Source: CAYPHA01 sp964410215 (lineage in GTDB: Bacteria; Calditrichota; Calditrichia; Calditrichales; CAYPHA01). From it: a stretch of DNA of 64,000 nucleotides. The notes below the pieces were generated by a model. That model did not search any database. It saw only the letters and a list, made by a program, of their open reading frames with translations, and was not told the origin of the DNA. This document shows, piece by piece, positions 8,438-16,117 of this stretch; position 1 is the first letter of the stretch, and every line of letters starts with the position of its first letter. The DNA lies in assembly GCA_964410215.1 (NCBI GenBank), contig CAYPHA010000013.1, positions 1 to 64,000 on the forward strand, written 5' to 3'. The position numbers and the translations under genes are program-made.

Positions 8438-9247
8438 ATGAGAATTTTAATTCATGAGAGTTACCAGGCTGTTAGTAAATGGGTGGCACACCATATTGCC
8501 CAAAAAATAAATGAAGCCAATCCAACACCTGAAAAACCTTATGTCCTTGGACTACCTACCGGTTCTTCCCCGATTGGCACCTATCAGGAGTTGATTGAAT
8601 TATATAAACAGGGCAAGGTATCTTTCAAAAATGTTGTAACCTTCAATATGGATGAATATGTCGGTCTTCCTGAGGATGATCCCCAGAGCTATCACTATTT
8701 TATGTGGAGTAAACTGTTCAGCCACATCGATATACCGGAAGAGAATGTCAATATACTCGATGGAAATGCGCCTGATCTCGAAAAAGAGTGCGAACGTTTC
8801 GAACAGAAAATAAAGGATATCGGCGGAATCAACCTCTTTCTCGGCGGTATCGGTCCGGACGGGCATATTGCGTTTAATGAGCCCGGGTCATCGCTGTCGT
8901 CACGTACACGTATCAAGACACTGACGTACGATACGATACTGGCGAATTCCAGATTTTTTGATAATGATTTGAAAAAAGTGCCCAAGACGGCGCTTACTGT
9001 TGGTGTCGGAACCATTATGGATGCCAGAAGGGTGGTCATAATAATCAATGGTTATTCGAAAGCCCGTGCGCTGCAAAAAGGCGTTGAAGAAGGGGTTAAT
9101 CATATGTGGACCATCTCCATGCTACAATTGCACCGCAAGGGTATGATTGTCTGTGATGAAGAATCCACCATGGAATTGAAAGTCGGGACAGTCAAGTATT
9201 TCAAGGATATCGAAAAAGAGGCGCTCAGTAATCTGCCGGAAGTATAA
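8438..9247 (+). CDS. nagB: glucosamine-6-phosphate deaminase
   Basis: Converts glucosamine 6-phosphate to fructose 6-phosphate and ammonia. 269 residues, the family length. Diagnostic motifs are LPTGSSPIGTYQEL (substrate phosphate loop), NMDEYVGL with the catalytic Asp, and GGIGPDGHIAFNEPGSS with the catalytic His. An AAGGAG ribosome site lies eight bases before the ATG, 13 bases after the acyl-CoA synthetase gene, so transcription is probably continuous with it. A terminator hairpin follows. No nagA or transport gene is nearby. Confidence 0.95.
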   Translation: MRILIHESYQAVSKWVAHHIAQKINEANPTPEKPYVLGLPTGSSPIGTYQELIELYKQGKVSFKNVVTFNMDEYVGLPEDDPQSYHYFMWSKLFSHIDIPEENVNILDGNAPDLEKECERFEQKIKDIGGINLFLGGIGPDGHIAFNEPGSSLSSRTRIKTLTYDTILANSRFFDNDLKKVPKTALTVGVGTIMDARRVVIIINGYSKARALQKGVEEGVNHMWTISMLQLHRKGMIVCDEESTMELKVGTVKYFKDIEKEALSNLPEV

Positions 9248-9271
9248 ACAAAGAAACCTCCAAATGAGTAC

Positions 9272-9310
9272 GTGCCCATTTTTGCTCCGGCGGAAATGGG
9301 CACTTCTTAT
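9272..9310 (+). terminator. hairpin terminator after nagB
   Basis: Perfect 10-base inverted repeat GTGCCCATTT (9272-9281) and AAATGGGCAC (9294-9303), 12-base loop, followed by a short pyrimidine-rich tail (TTCTTAT). It separates nagB from the DUF4954 gene. The tail is short for an intrinsic terminator, so some read-through is likely. Confidence 0.6.
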
Positions 9311-9336
9311 CTATCATCATTAAACGGGATATGCAA

Positions 9337-11301
9337 ATGAAATTTAGAAATCTGACCAGTACTGAGATTGGCACTTTAAAACAAAACGGTTGCAGGGCGG
9401 AGAACTGGGATACGGTTCAGGTCTGCGAAGGATTTAAAGCGGAACACGTTGCTCATGTGTATTTTTCCGGTGATATAAAACTGGGCAGGTTGGACGGTTC
9501 CTTTAAATCGGCCGGTAAGGAAGTCAAACCGGGCATTTACAACAGCCGTCTTCATAACTGTAGCATTGCAGACCGCGTATTTATTGCTGATGTACGCATG
9601 TTGTCCAATTACAGCATTGCTGACGATGTCATGATTCAGAATGTCGGCAGTCTCAGCGTAACCGGCGAAACCCGGTTTGGTAACGGCACCGCCATTGATG
9701 TTCTGAACGAAGGGGGAGGCAGGGAACTGATGATTTATGATCAACTGACAGCCCAGATTGCCTATCTGTCTGTCCTTTACCGTCATGACAAACAACTTAT
9801 CACATCGCTGGAACAGTTAATCCATGCTTATGCCGAATCTAAAAATAGCCGCGTCGGGGTTATTTCCAATCATGTACGGATGGAAAATTGTAATATTATA
9901 AAGAATGTATATGTCGGACCGTGGTGCCATATCGCCGGCTCCCAGTTACTAAGTGAAGGAACCATACGCGGTGCCGAATCCGCACCCACCCTGGTTGGCG
10001 ATGGTGTTATCGCAGAATCCTTCATTGTCCAATCCGGCTCTAAAATAAACGGAGGCGCCCTGCTGAAAAACTGTTTTGTCGGTCAGAGCGTTCAGATAGG
10101 ACGGCAGTTCTCGGCGGAAAATTCAGTGTTTTTTGCCAATTCCGAAGCCTTTCATGGTGAGGCCTGCAGCCTGTTTGCCGGTCCTTATACGGTCACACAC
10201 CATAAGTCGACTCTCTTGATTGCCGCGCTGGTTTCATTTTACAACGCCGGTAGTGGTACCAATCAGAGTAATCATATGTACAAACTGGGTCCTTTGCACC
10301 AGGGTATTCTGGAGAGGGGCGCCAAAACCGGTTCATTCTCTTATCTGTTGTGGCCATCACGCGTCGGTGCCTTCAGCGCCGTAATCGGTAAGCATTTCAC
10401 CAATTTCGATACCTCCGCATTTCCTTTTTCCTATATAACAGAGGAAAATGGAAAATCAGTATTGACACCGGCCATGAACCTGTTTACGGTGGGAACCCGC
10501 CGGGACAGTGAAAAATGGCCTAAACGGGATAAACGTACCGATACCGATAAGCTTGATTTAATCCATTTTGATCTGTTTAACCCCTATACAACCGGCAAAA
10601 TTGCTGAAGGCAGGAAACTGCTGTTAAGCTTGCTGGAAAAAAGTGAGAAAAAGCAGGAATTTGTCTCATGGAAAGGCATCGTAATCAAACGGCTGCTGTT
10701 ACGGACCTGTGCAAAGTACTATGATCTGGGCATTCATATCTATCTGGGCGAACAGATCATCAAACGACTCGAAAAACATGAGGGAGATGCGGCCGGCCTG
10801 TTGAATGATATTGCCGGTTCCGATGAGGGATCCGTTCCCGGAGAAGAGTGGGTTGACCTGTGTGGTATGGTTTCACCAAAAAAATCTGTTGACAACTTTT
10901 GTGATCAGTTAAGGGCAGGCGCTTTTTCATCGCTATCCGAAGTACGCGAAGGATTGAAAATCATCTTTGAATCAACCGGTGAATCGGAGTGGAAATGGAC
11001 CATACAACTGCTCCGTGAAGTATTGGATAAAGATACAATTACGGCAGATGATCTGAAGTCCGTTGTCGAACAGTGGATGAAGAACAGGATTAAACTGAAT
11101 AATATGATACTTAAGGATGCCGAAAAAGAATTCGATCAAAACAGCCGGTACGGGTATGGCATCGATGGCGATGAAGATGTGAAAATTCATGATTTTACCG
11201 CTGTTCGCGGAGAATTTGAGACAAATAGTTTCGTAACAGGGCTACTTGAGGAAAACGAGACCATAAAAAAACGGGGGGAAAAATATAGCGGGATGATTTA
11301 G
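9337..11301 (+). CDS. DUF4954 family protein with left-handed beta-helix repeats
   Basis: About 654 residues. The first 300 contain two blocks of imperfect hexapeptide repeats (for example NCSIADRVFIADVRMLSNYS and RMENCNIIKNVYVG), the signature of a left-handed parallel beta-helix found in acyltransferases and sugar nucleotidyltransferases. A segment at about 280-400 rich in conserved His, Gly and Trp (AGPYTVTHHKST, HMYKLGPLHQG) and an all-alpha C-terminal half follow. I recognise the overall pattern as DUF4954, known from Bacteroidetes and related groups and with no established function. ATG 9337 is preferred over ATG 9331 because the only purine-rich site (GGG at 9326-9328) is correctly spaced for it. 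The neighbouring nagB suggests amino-sugar metabolism, by inference only. Confidence 0.75.
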   Translation: MKFRNLTSTEIGTLKQNGCRAENWDTVQVCEGFKAEHVAHVYFSGDIKLGRLDGSFKSAGKEVKPGIYNSRLHNCSIADRVFIADVRMLSNYSIADDVMIQNVGSLSVTGETRFGNGTAIDVLNEGGGRELMIYDQLTAQIAYLSVLYRHDKQLITSLEQLIHAYAESKNSRVGVISNHVRMENCNIIKNVYVGPWCHIAGSQLLSEGTIRGAESAPTLVGDGVIAESFIVQSGSKINGGALLKNCFVGQSVQIGRQFSAENSVFFANSEAFHGEACSLFAGPYTVTHHKSTLLIAALVSFYNAGSGTNQSNHMYKLGPLHQGILERGAKTGSFSYLLWPSRVGAFSAVIGKHFTNFDTSAFPFSYITEENGKSVLTPAMNLFTVGTRRDSEKWPKRDKRTDTDKLDLIHFDLFNPYTTGKIAEGRKLLLSLLEKSEKKQEFVSWKGIVIKRLLLRTCAKYYDLGIHIYLGEQIIKRLEKHEGDAAGLLNDIAGSDEGSVPGEEWVDLCGMVSPKKSVDNFCDQLRAGAFSSLSEVREGLKIIFESTGESEWKWTIQLLREVLDKDTITADDLKSVVEQWMKNRIKLNNMILKDAEKEFDQNSRYGYGIDGDEDVKIHDFTAVRGEFETNSFVTGLLEENETIKKRGEKYSGMI

Positions 11302-11423
11302 CCGGATATATTGGTTCGATCGACGATTTTTAGTTCGGATTCGCCCTGATTTTTTGTATATTGGGCCCGAAATGAGATGAAAATACGCTTATGGTAATGA
11401 ATTGTATAAGAGGAGCCTGATCG

Positions 11424-11804
11424 GTGAGTAAGAAAAAAATACTCATAATGGATGATGAAGACCTCGTTAGAAATACAGCGAAAGAGATGCTTGAATGTAC
11501 GGGCTTTGAGGTCGATGTGGCCATTGAGGGTGGTGAGGCGATATTAAAATATAAAGAGGCCAAACAGTCCGGTGTACCGTTTCACGCAATTATTCTGGAT
11601 CTGTCCGTGCCGGACGGGCTTGGCGGAAGGGAAACGATCGGTGAACTGCTGAAAATAGACCAGGGAGTAAAAGCCGTCGTATCCAGTGGAAATACGCATG
11701 ATGATGTGACGACTAATTTTCGAAACTATGGCTTCTCTGCCGTCATCGGGAAGCCCTATAACCTTGCTGAGCTTCATACGACGCTCAATAAGATCATTGA
11801 TTAA
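11424..11804 (+). CDS. single-domain response regulator (CheY-like receiver)
   Basis: 126 residues, a receiver domain with no output domain. The phosphorylation site is complete: Asp10 and Asp11 (acidic pocket), Asp59 (phosphoacceptor, ILDLS), Ser87/Ser88 at the switch Thr/Ser position and Lys110 (GKPY). GTG start at 11424 with AGGAG upstream. The best match among soloists is the C-terminal receiver of hybrid histidine kinases, so it may act as a phosphorelay intermediate; no kinase is adjacent. A TATATT -10-like element at 11357-11362 lies upstream but has no convincing -35 partner. Confidence 0.9.
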   Translation: MSKKKILIMDDEDLVRNTAKEMLECTGFEVDVAIEGGEAILKYKEAKQSGVPFHAIILDLSVPDGLGGRETIGELLKIDQGVKAVVSSGNTHDDVTTNFRNYGFSAVIGKPYNLAELHTTLNKIID

Positions 11805-11827
11805 CCAGGTATACAGGACAATCCGAT

Positions 11828-12430
11828 TTGGGAGAGATTCCTGATGCGCTTGTGCTCGCGGCAGGATTTTCATCACGGATGGGAGCATTCAAGCCGCTCC
11901 TGCTCTATGATGATAAAACGTTTATCGGACAGATTATTGAAAAACTTCAATACACCGTGCGTTCCATAACCGTCGTCACAGGCTATAACGCCGCTGCCGT
12001 TCAATCTGTTGTCGAGGACTATGCCACGACATCAATAATTCCGCTTTATACGGTTTATAACGAAAATTACAGAGAGGGGATGCTGCACTCTCTCAAAACG
12101 GGTATCCGGCATCTTAAGAGCGATGCAGACTGGATTCTTTATCATTTTATCGATCAGCCCCATCTTCCGGATACATTTTATGGTGAATTCATTGCACAAA
12201 TCGATAACAGCTTTAATTGGATCCAGCCATCCTTTAATGAGCGTGGCGGTCATCCTCTGCTGCTGAAAAATACTTTGTGCGATGGGATTCTTCGGCTTGA
12301 GGAAGGGCAGACCCTTAAAAATATGTCACATGCCACCGGTACGAAAAAGCGTTACTGGGAGTGTCCGTATCCAGAGATTCTGAACGATTTTGACAGGCCT
12401 GAGGATATGACGATGCGGGATGATCATTAA
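11828..12430 (+). CDS. mocA: MocA-like molybdenum cofactor nucleotidyltransferase
   Basis: 200 residues with the nucleotidyltransferase fold of MobA/MocA: N-terminal LAAGFSSRMGAFKPLL (residues 10-25), the metal-binding DQP (109-111) and GHPLL (141-145). MocA transfers CMP to molybdopterin to make the cytosine dinucleotide cofactor used by xanthine oxidase-family enzymes such as PaoABC. The next gene, xdhC-like, belongs to the same maturation route, and the client enzyme lies 6 kb upstream. The TTG at 11828 is taken as start, with AGGA nine bases upstream; an ATG start inside would remove the essential LAAG loop. CTP versus GTP preference cannot be settled by eye. Confidence 0.85.
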   Translation: MGEIPDALVLAAGFSSRMGAFKPLLLYDDKTFIGQIIEKLQYTVRSITVVTGYNAAAVQSVVEDYATTSIIPLYTVYNENYREGMLHSLKTGIRHLKSDADWILYHFIDQPHLPDTFYGEFIAQIDNSFNWIQPSFNERGGHPLLLKNTLCDGILRLEEGQTLKNMSHATGTKKRYWECPYPEILNDFDRPEDMTMRDDH

Positions 12431-12465
12431 ACGGACAAATAACAGTCAATTTAACCGGAGATATG

Positions 12466-13281
12466 ATGGGTATTTACAAGCTAATTGTTGACCTTGAAAA
12501 CCAGAATAAGTCCTATGTCCTGGCCACGGTTATAGAGACATCCGGATCCGTTCCGGGAAAAGTCGGATTCAAACTGCTTGTAACGGATGATGAGGAAGTA
12601 CACGGAACGGTCGGGGGCGGAGCACTTGAACAATCTGTAATCAAAGAAGCCCTAACACGGCTCCGAGAAGGCCGGTCGGGACGTGCCGAATATGTATTAT
12701 CTCCGGATAAAAAACAGGACGATAAGCAGCCGGATGTGAAACAGATCGCCATGAATTGTGAAGGGAAATCAACGATATTTTATGATGTGTTTCGGCGGAG
12801 ACCGGCTGTCTATGTGTTCGGTGGCGGGCATGTCGGCAGTTCACTCCTCTACTTTCTGAAACCGTTGAACTATTATGTCCGACTGATTGATAACCGGTCT
12901 GAAATGACAGGGGATAACCGCCTTATCAACGCGCAGGAAGTTATACACAGTGATTATCTCGAATATGCCGAAACGTTTGTTCCGGAAACAGACAGTTATA
13001 TCGTGATACTGACACAGGGACACCGGTTTGACTATGACATCCTGAAATCCATTTATAAACGTGAACTGGGTGTCAGGTATATTGGTATCATCGCCTCTAA
13101 ATCGAAAGCCTTTGCCATGATAAAAGATCTGAAATCGGATTTCGGTGAAGATGTTGATATGAGTTGTATTTCCACTCCTGTCGGATTACGAATCGGGGGG
13201 AACACAGCCACTGAAATTGCTCTATCCATCGCGGCTGAAATACAAAGCGTACGCTTTGATAAAATTCTGATTCCGGAGTGA
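12466..13281 (+). CDS. xdhC: XdhC-family molybdenum cofactor insertion chaperone
   Basis: About 271 residues with both XdhC parts: an N-terminal domain (ATVIETSGSVPGKVG, then GTVGGGALEQ) and a C-terminal Rossmann domain (VYVFGGGHVGSSL). Family members bind the molybdenum cofactor, promote its sulfuration and deliver it to xanthine dehydrogenase-type apoenzymes; PaoD is the equivalent for PaoABC. ATG 12466 is preferred to ATG 12463 because GGAG (12457-12460) is then five bases away instead of two. It ends three bases before the stop of the convergent secreted-protein gene. Confidence 0.9.
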   Translation: MGIYKLIVDLENQNKSYVLATVIETSGSVPGKVGFKLLVTDDEEVHGTVGGGALEQSVIKEALTRLREGRSGRAEYVLSPDKKQDDKQPDVKQIAMNCEGKSTIFYDVFRRRPAVYVFGGGHVGSSLLYFLKPLNYYVRLIDNRSEMTGDNRLINAQEVIHSDYLEYAETFVPETDSYIVILTQGHRFDYDILKSIYKRELGVRYIGIIASKSKAFAMIKDLKSDFGEDVDMSCISTPVGLRIGGNTATEIALSIAAEIQSVRFDKILIPE

Positions 13282-13284
13282 CCC

Positions 13285-14172
13285 TTATTCGAGCTGCCTG
13301 ATCAGGTGACTGATTCTAAGAACCATCATCCTGCAGTATTCCGGTTTCAGACAGTCCTCATCTTTCTCTTCCAGGGTTTTTATTAATTGATTTAAACGAT
13401 TTATAGTAATGGTTGAGATGTCCGCGTTAATTAGTTCGCCTATATTTTCCAGCTCTGTGATAATCTGATTGTAAAAACGCACACGCTGAATCCAGCCCAT
13501 TTCAAAACCCTTGTCTGTAAGCGCGATCAGGCGTCGGGTAGCAGCAATCGTCGACAGGGTGTCGGGCTCCCCAACCGGTCCGATGGTATAACGCTGTACG
13601 CGGTCTGATGGAAACCGGATACGCTGTTTGAAATAGGTTTCGATCGAATCGGGCAGGATTTCCGGTATGAACCGTGTTTTGCTGCGGCCGGAAAAATAGC
13701 AGGGTATGATACCGGGTATATCTGAACTGAAAAGGCGGAATCCGTTCAGATCGGAACCGATACCGATACCTGCCGCGTCCGGCGCGTCTTCTTTTAATGC
13801 CCATCCGATGGAAGGGGGCTCCGCAAACTGGACGGAGAACCAGTTATTATCAGGCATGATCTGGTTTGTGTAGCTCCCGTAGAGTTCAACGGCAAATTCC
13901 CTTATCAGCTGGCGGCTGTTTTTACCATTGCGGATCAAATAATTATAAGTATAAAAAGAGGAACCGGCATCATAGGTAATTTCCAAATCAACAAAGGGGT
14001 GAATCTTTGTTGAAGGTTCAAATTCCCAGATATAGCGCTGCGGACCCGCATCGTCTTCGAACCGGATGATATAATTTCCGGATTCTGAATCGAATTGTAT
14101 GCTATCCGGTATTTGAGCCGGTGCAGACGTAAAAGAAAAGAATAATATACTGAACAAAACGTATTTTTTCAT
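13285..14172 (-). CDS. secreted protein of unknown function
   Basis: About 295 residues from the Met at 14172, chosen because it places a typical signal peptide at the very start (MKKYVLFSILFFSFTSAPAQ, cleavage expected near APA-Q); a longer frame begins at 14220 but would bury that signal. The mature part has a beta-rich first half (strand-like segments such as IPDSIQFDSESGNYIIRFED) and a helical last quarter (about residues 215-295). No lipobox, membrane segment or enzyme motif is visible, and I do not recognise the family. Convergent with xdhC, divergent from the ANKH-like transporter gene. Likely periplasmic or exported. Confidence 0.7.
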   Translation of the reverse strand: MKKYVLFSILFFSFTSAPAQIPDSIQFDSESGNYIIRFEDDAGPQRYIWEFEPSTKIHPFVDLEITYDAGSSFYTYNYLIRNGKNSRQLIREFAVELYGSYTNQIMPDNNWFSVQFAEPPSIGWALKEDAPDAAGIGIGSDLNGFRLFSSDIPGIIPCYFSGRSKTRFIPEILPDSIETYFKQRIRFPSDRVQRYTIGPVGEPDTLSTIAATRRLIALTDKGFEMGWIQRVRFYNQIITELENIGELINADISTITINRLNQLIKTLEEKDEDCLKPEYCRMMVLRISHLIRQLE

Positions 14173-14297
14173 TATCCCAACCGGCTGAGGTGATCTTCTT
14201 CCGGATTTATTATTCGGCATAACTTCCCTGATCCTTAAAAAAATGCGCCATTACAGATCCTTTGCGCAGACTGCGAAAGACAGAGAAGATGCCGGAT

Positions 14298-14326
14298 TTG
14301 TATATAAAATGATTAGGTTATATATT
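14298..14326 (+). promoter_or_regulatory. sigma70-type promoter of the ANKH/MATE-like transporter gene
   Basis: TTGTAT (14298-14303), exactly 17 bases, then TATATT (14321-14326). Transcription would begin near 14333, about 25 bases before the gene. Confidence 0.6.
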
Positions 14327-14357
14327 CTAAATTAAACCAAACGGTAAAAATAATCAA

Positions 14358-15710
14358 TTGCAGACAAATGTGCTGACATACAGAAAAATTACGGTGTTCT
14401 GGATGCCTCTTGCCGCCACCTGGCTGATGATGTCTCTGGAAGGACCTTTCCTTGCCGCCATAATAGCACGCCTTACAGATGCCAAGTTCAATCTTGCAGC
14501 CTATGGCGTTGCTTTTTCCTTCGCTCTGATTATCGAAGCACCTATTATCATGATTATGAGTGCCTCCACAGCTCTGGTCGGTAACCGTCAGAGCTATAAT
14601 AAAATGCGCTATTTTACCTATACTCTCAATATTGTGATCACCGGGATCATGATACTTTTTCTGATTCCACCCATTTTTAATATGATTGCAAAAGATCTGA
14701 TCGGCTTACCGGAACCCGTGGCCCGCCTGACCTATTTCAGTACCATGCTGATGTTACCCTGGCCGGCTGCCATCGGTTTCCGTCGTTTTTACCAGGGGAT
14801 CATGATCCGTTATAACAGGACGCGCCGGGTCGCGTACGGAACAGTAATCCGGCTCCTGTCCATGTCGCTGACAGCCCTTCTGCTGTATCTTTTCGGAGAC
14901 CTGCCGGGCGCCTATGTCGGCGCACTGGCGCTTTCAGCGGGAGTCGTCATAGAAGCCGTCATCAGCCGCCTGATGGTCTCTTCCATTCTGAAAGCGCTTC
15001 GACGGGAAGAAATGGAGGAGAGGGAAGAGGCACCGCTGACTTTCAGCGACATCATTCATTTCTATTATCCGCTTGCACTGACCTCGATTCTTGGATTGGC
15101 CGTACAGCCAATGATCACACTTTTTATCGGTCATAGCCGTATGGCCCTGGATTCCCTGGCGGTCCTGCCGGTGATTAATTCTCTCATATTTATTTTCAGA
15201 AGTATGGGATTGTCCTATCAGGAGGTCGGTATTGCACTGATCGGCAGCCGGGGCGAAAATTACACACGGTTGCGAAATTTCGCTTTTTACCTGGCCGGTA
15301 CCGTCACCGTTTTTCTGTCCATTCTGGCTTTTACCGGTCTTGCCGATTTCTGGTTCAGAGGGGTCTCCGGGTTGACGCCCGATCTCGCTGCTTTCTCCAT
15401 TCTGCCGACACAGATTCTGACCATATTGCCGGGGCTCGCCGTTCTGCTTGCTTTCGAACGTTCTATTATGGTGTCTGTGAAAAATACACGGCCTGTAACA
15501 GGTGCCACCGGACTCGAAGTATCTTTTATCATAGCGATTCTTGTTATAGCCATATATATTTTCAACAGTATTGGTGTTATAGCCGCGGCACTGGCGCTTG
15601 TCATCGGCCGGTTAAGTGCGAACATCTATCTGCTCGGACCGGTGTTAAAAGTCGTCCGGCGCTTTACGGACAGGCGTTCCCCGGAAACGAAAGCTGAACT
15701 TGTTGATTAA
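14358..15710 (+). CDS. polytopic membrane transporter of the MATE/MOP type, resembling ANKH
   Basis: 450 residues with about 12 hydrophobic segments in two similar halves. Each half opens with a comparable motif: FWMPLAATWLM near residue 14 and FYYPLALTSILG near residue 235. Both resemble the repeat starts of the vertebrate ankylosis protein ANKH (VPLGIT and WPLAL), including a following ASYGLAYS-like stretch (LAAYGVAFSFAL). ANKH exports ATP or citrate and is distantly related to the MOP flippases. Bacterial members have no assigned substrate. The start is uncertain: TTG 14358 or GTG 14370, neither with a good ribosome site. A lipid or drug MATE transporter is the alternative. Confidence 0.6.
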   Translation: MQTNVLTYRKITVFWMPLAATWLMMSLEGPFLAAIIARLTDAKFNLAAYGVAFSFALIIEAPIIMIMSASTALVGNRQSYNKMRYFTYTLNIVITGIMILFLIPPIFNMIAKDLIGLPEPVARLTYFSTMLMLPWPAAIGFRRFYQGIMIRYNRTRRVAYGTVIRLLSMSLTALLLYLFGDLPGAYVGALALSAGVVIEAVISRLMVSSILKALRREEMEEREEAPLTFSDIIHFYYPLALTSILGLAVQPMITLFIGHSRMALDSLAVLPVINSLIFIFRSMGLSYQEVGIALIGSRGENYTRLRNFAFYLAGTVTVFLSILAFTGLADFWFRGVSGLTPDLAAFSILPTQILTILPGLAVLLAFERSIMVSVKNTRPVTGATGLEVSFIIAILVIAIYIFNSIGVIAAALALVIGRLSANIYLLGPVLKVVRRFTDRRSPETKAELVD

Positions 15711-15766
15711 ATTTCTAACAAATTATAAATAGATACCGAACAACATAGAGAAAAAAAGGTGGCATT

Positions 15767-16117
15767 ATGACATTTGACGCACATCCTTATAACGACGGTA
15801 AAATCGTCGTTCTCGATGTTCCGGCCCGGCTGACAATAGATACCGCTGATATTTTGAAGAAACAGCTTAAAGATCTGGTAGAACAGGGTGTTTACAATAT
15901 TGTCATGAATCTTGAAAATACCGACTACATGGATTCCAGTGGGCTGGGAGCTATTGTCTCCAAGATTGCCGTCACCCGTTCCAACAAGGGAGATATCCGC
16001 CTGGCCGCGGTTAAAAAATATGTCGATTATCTGCTCAACCTGACCCATCTTAATAAAATTCTCAAAACATACGATACGGTCGGGGAGGCCGTTACCAGCT
16101 TCAGGGATGCCGGATGA
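15767..16117 (+). CDS. STAS-domain anti-sigma-factor antagonist (RsbV/SpoIIAA-like)
   Basis: 116 residues, a complete STAS domain with the phospho-switch motif YMDSSGLGAIV; Ser57 or Ser58 is the residue that a serine kinase anti-sigma factor would phosphorylate and a SpoIIE/RsbU-type phosphatase would dephosphorylate. AAGGTGG precedes the ATG. Its last four bases (ATGA) are shared with the start of the sugar phosphorylase gene, so the two are translationally coupled. A candidate phosphatase is encoded at 54.7-56.6 kb; no RsbW-type kinase is in the window. Confidence 0.9.
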   Translation: MTFDAHPYNDGKIVVLDVPARLTIDTADILKKQLKDLVEQGVYNIVMNLENTDYMDSSGLGAIVSKIAVTRSNKGDIRLAAVKKYVDYLLNLTHLNKILKTYDTVGEAVTSFRDAG

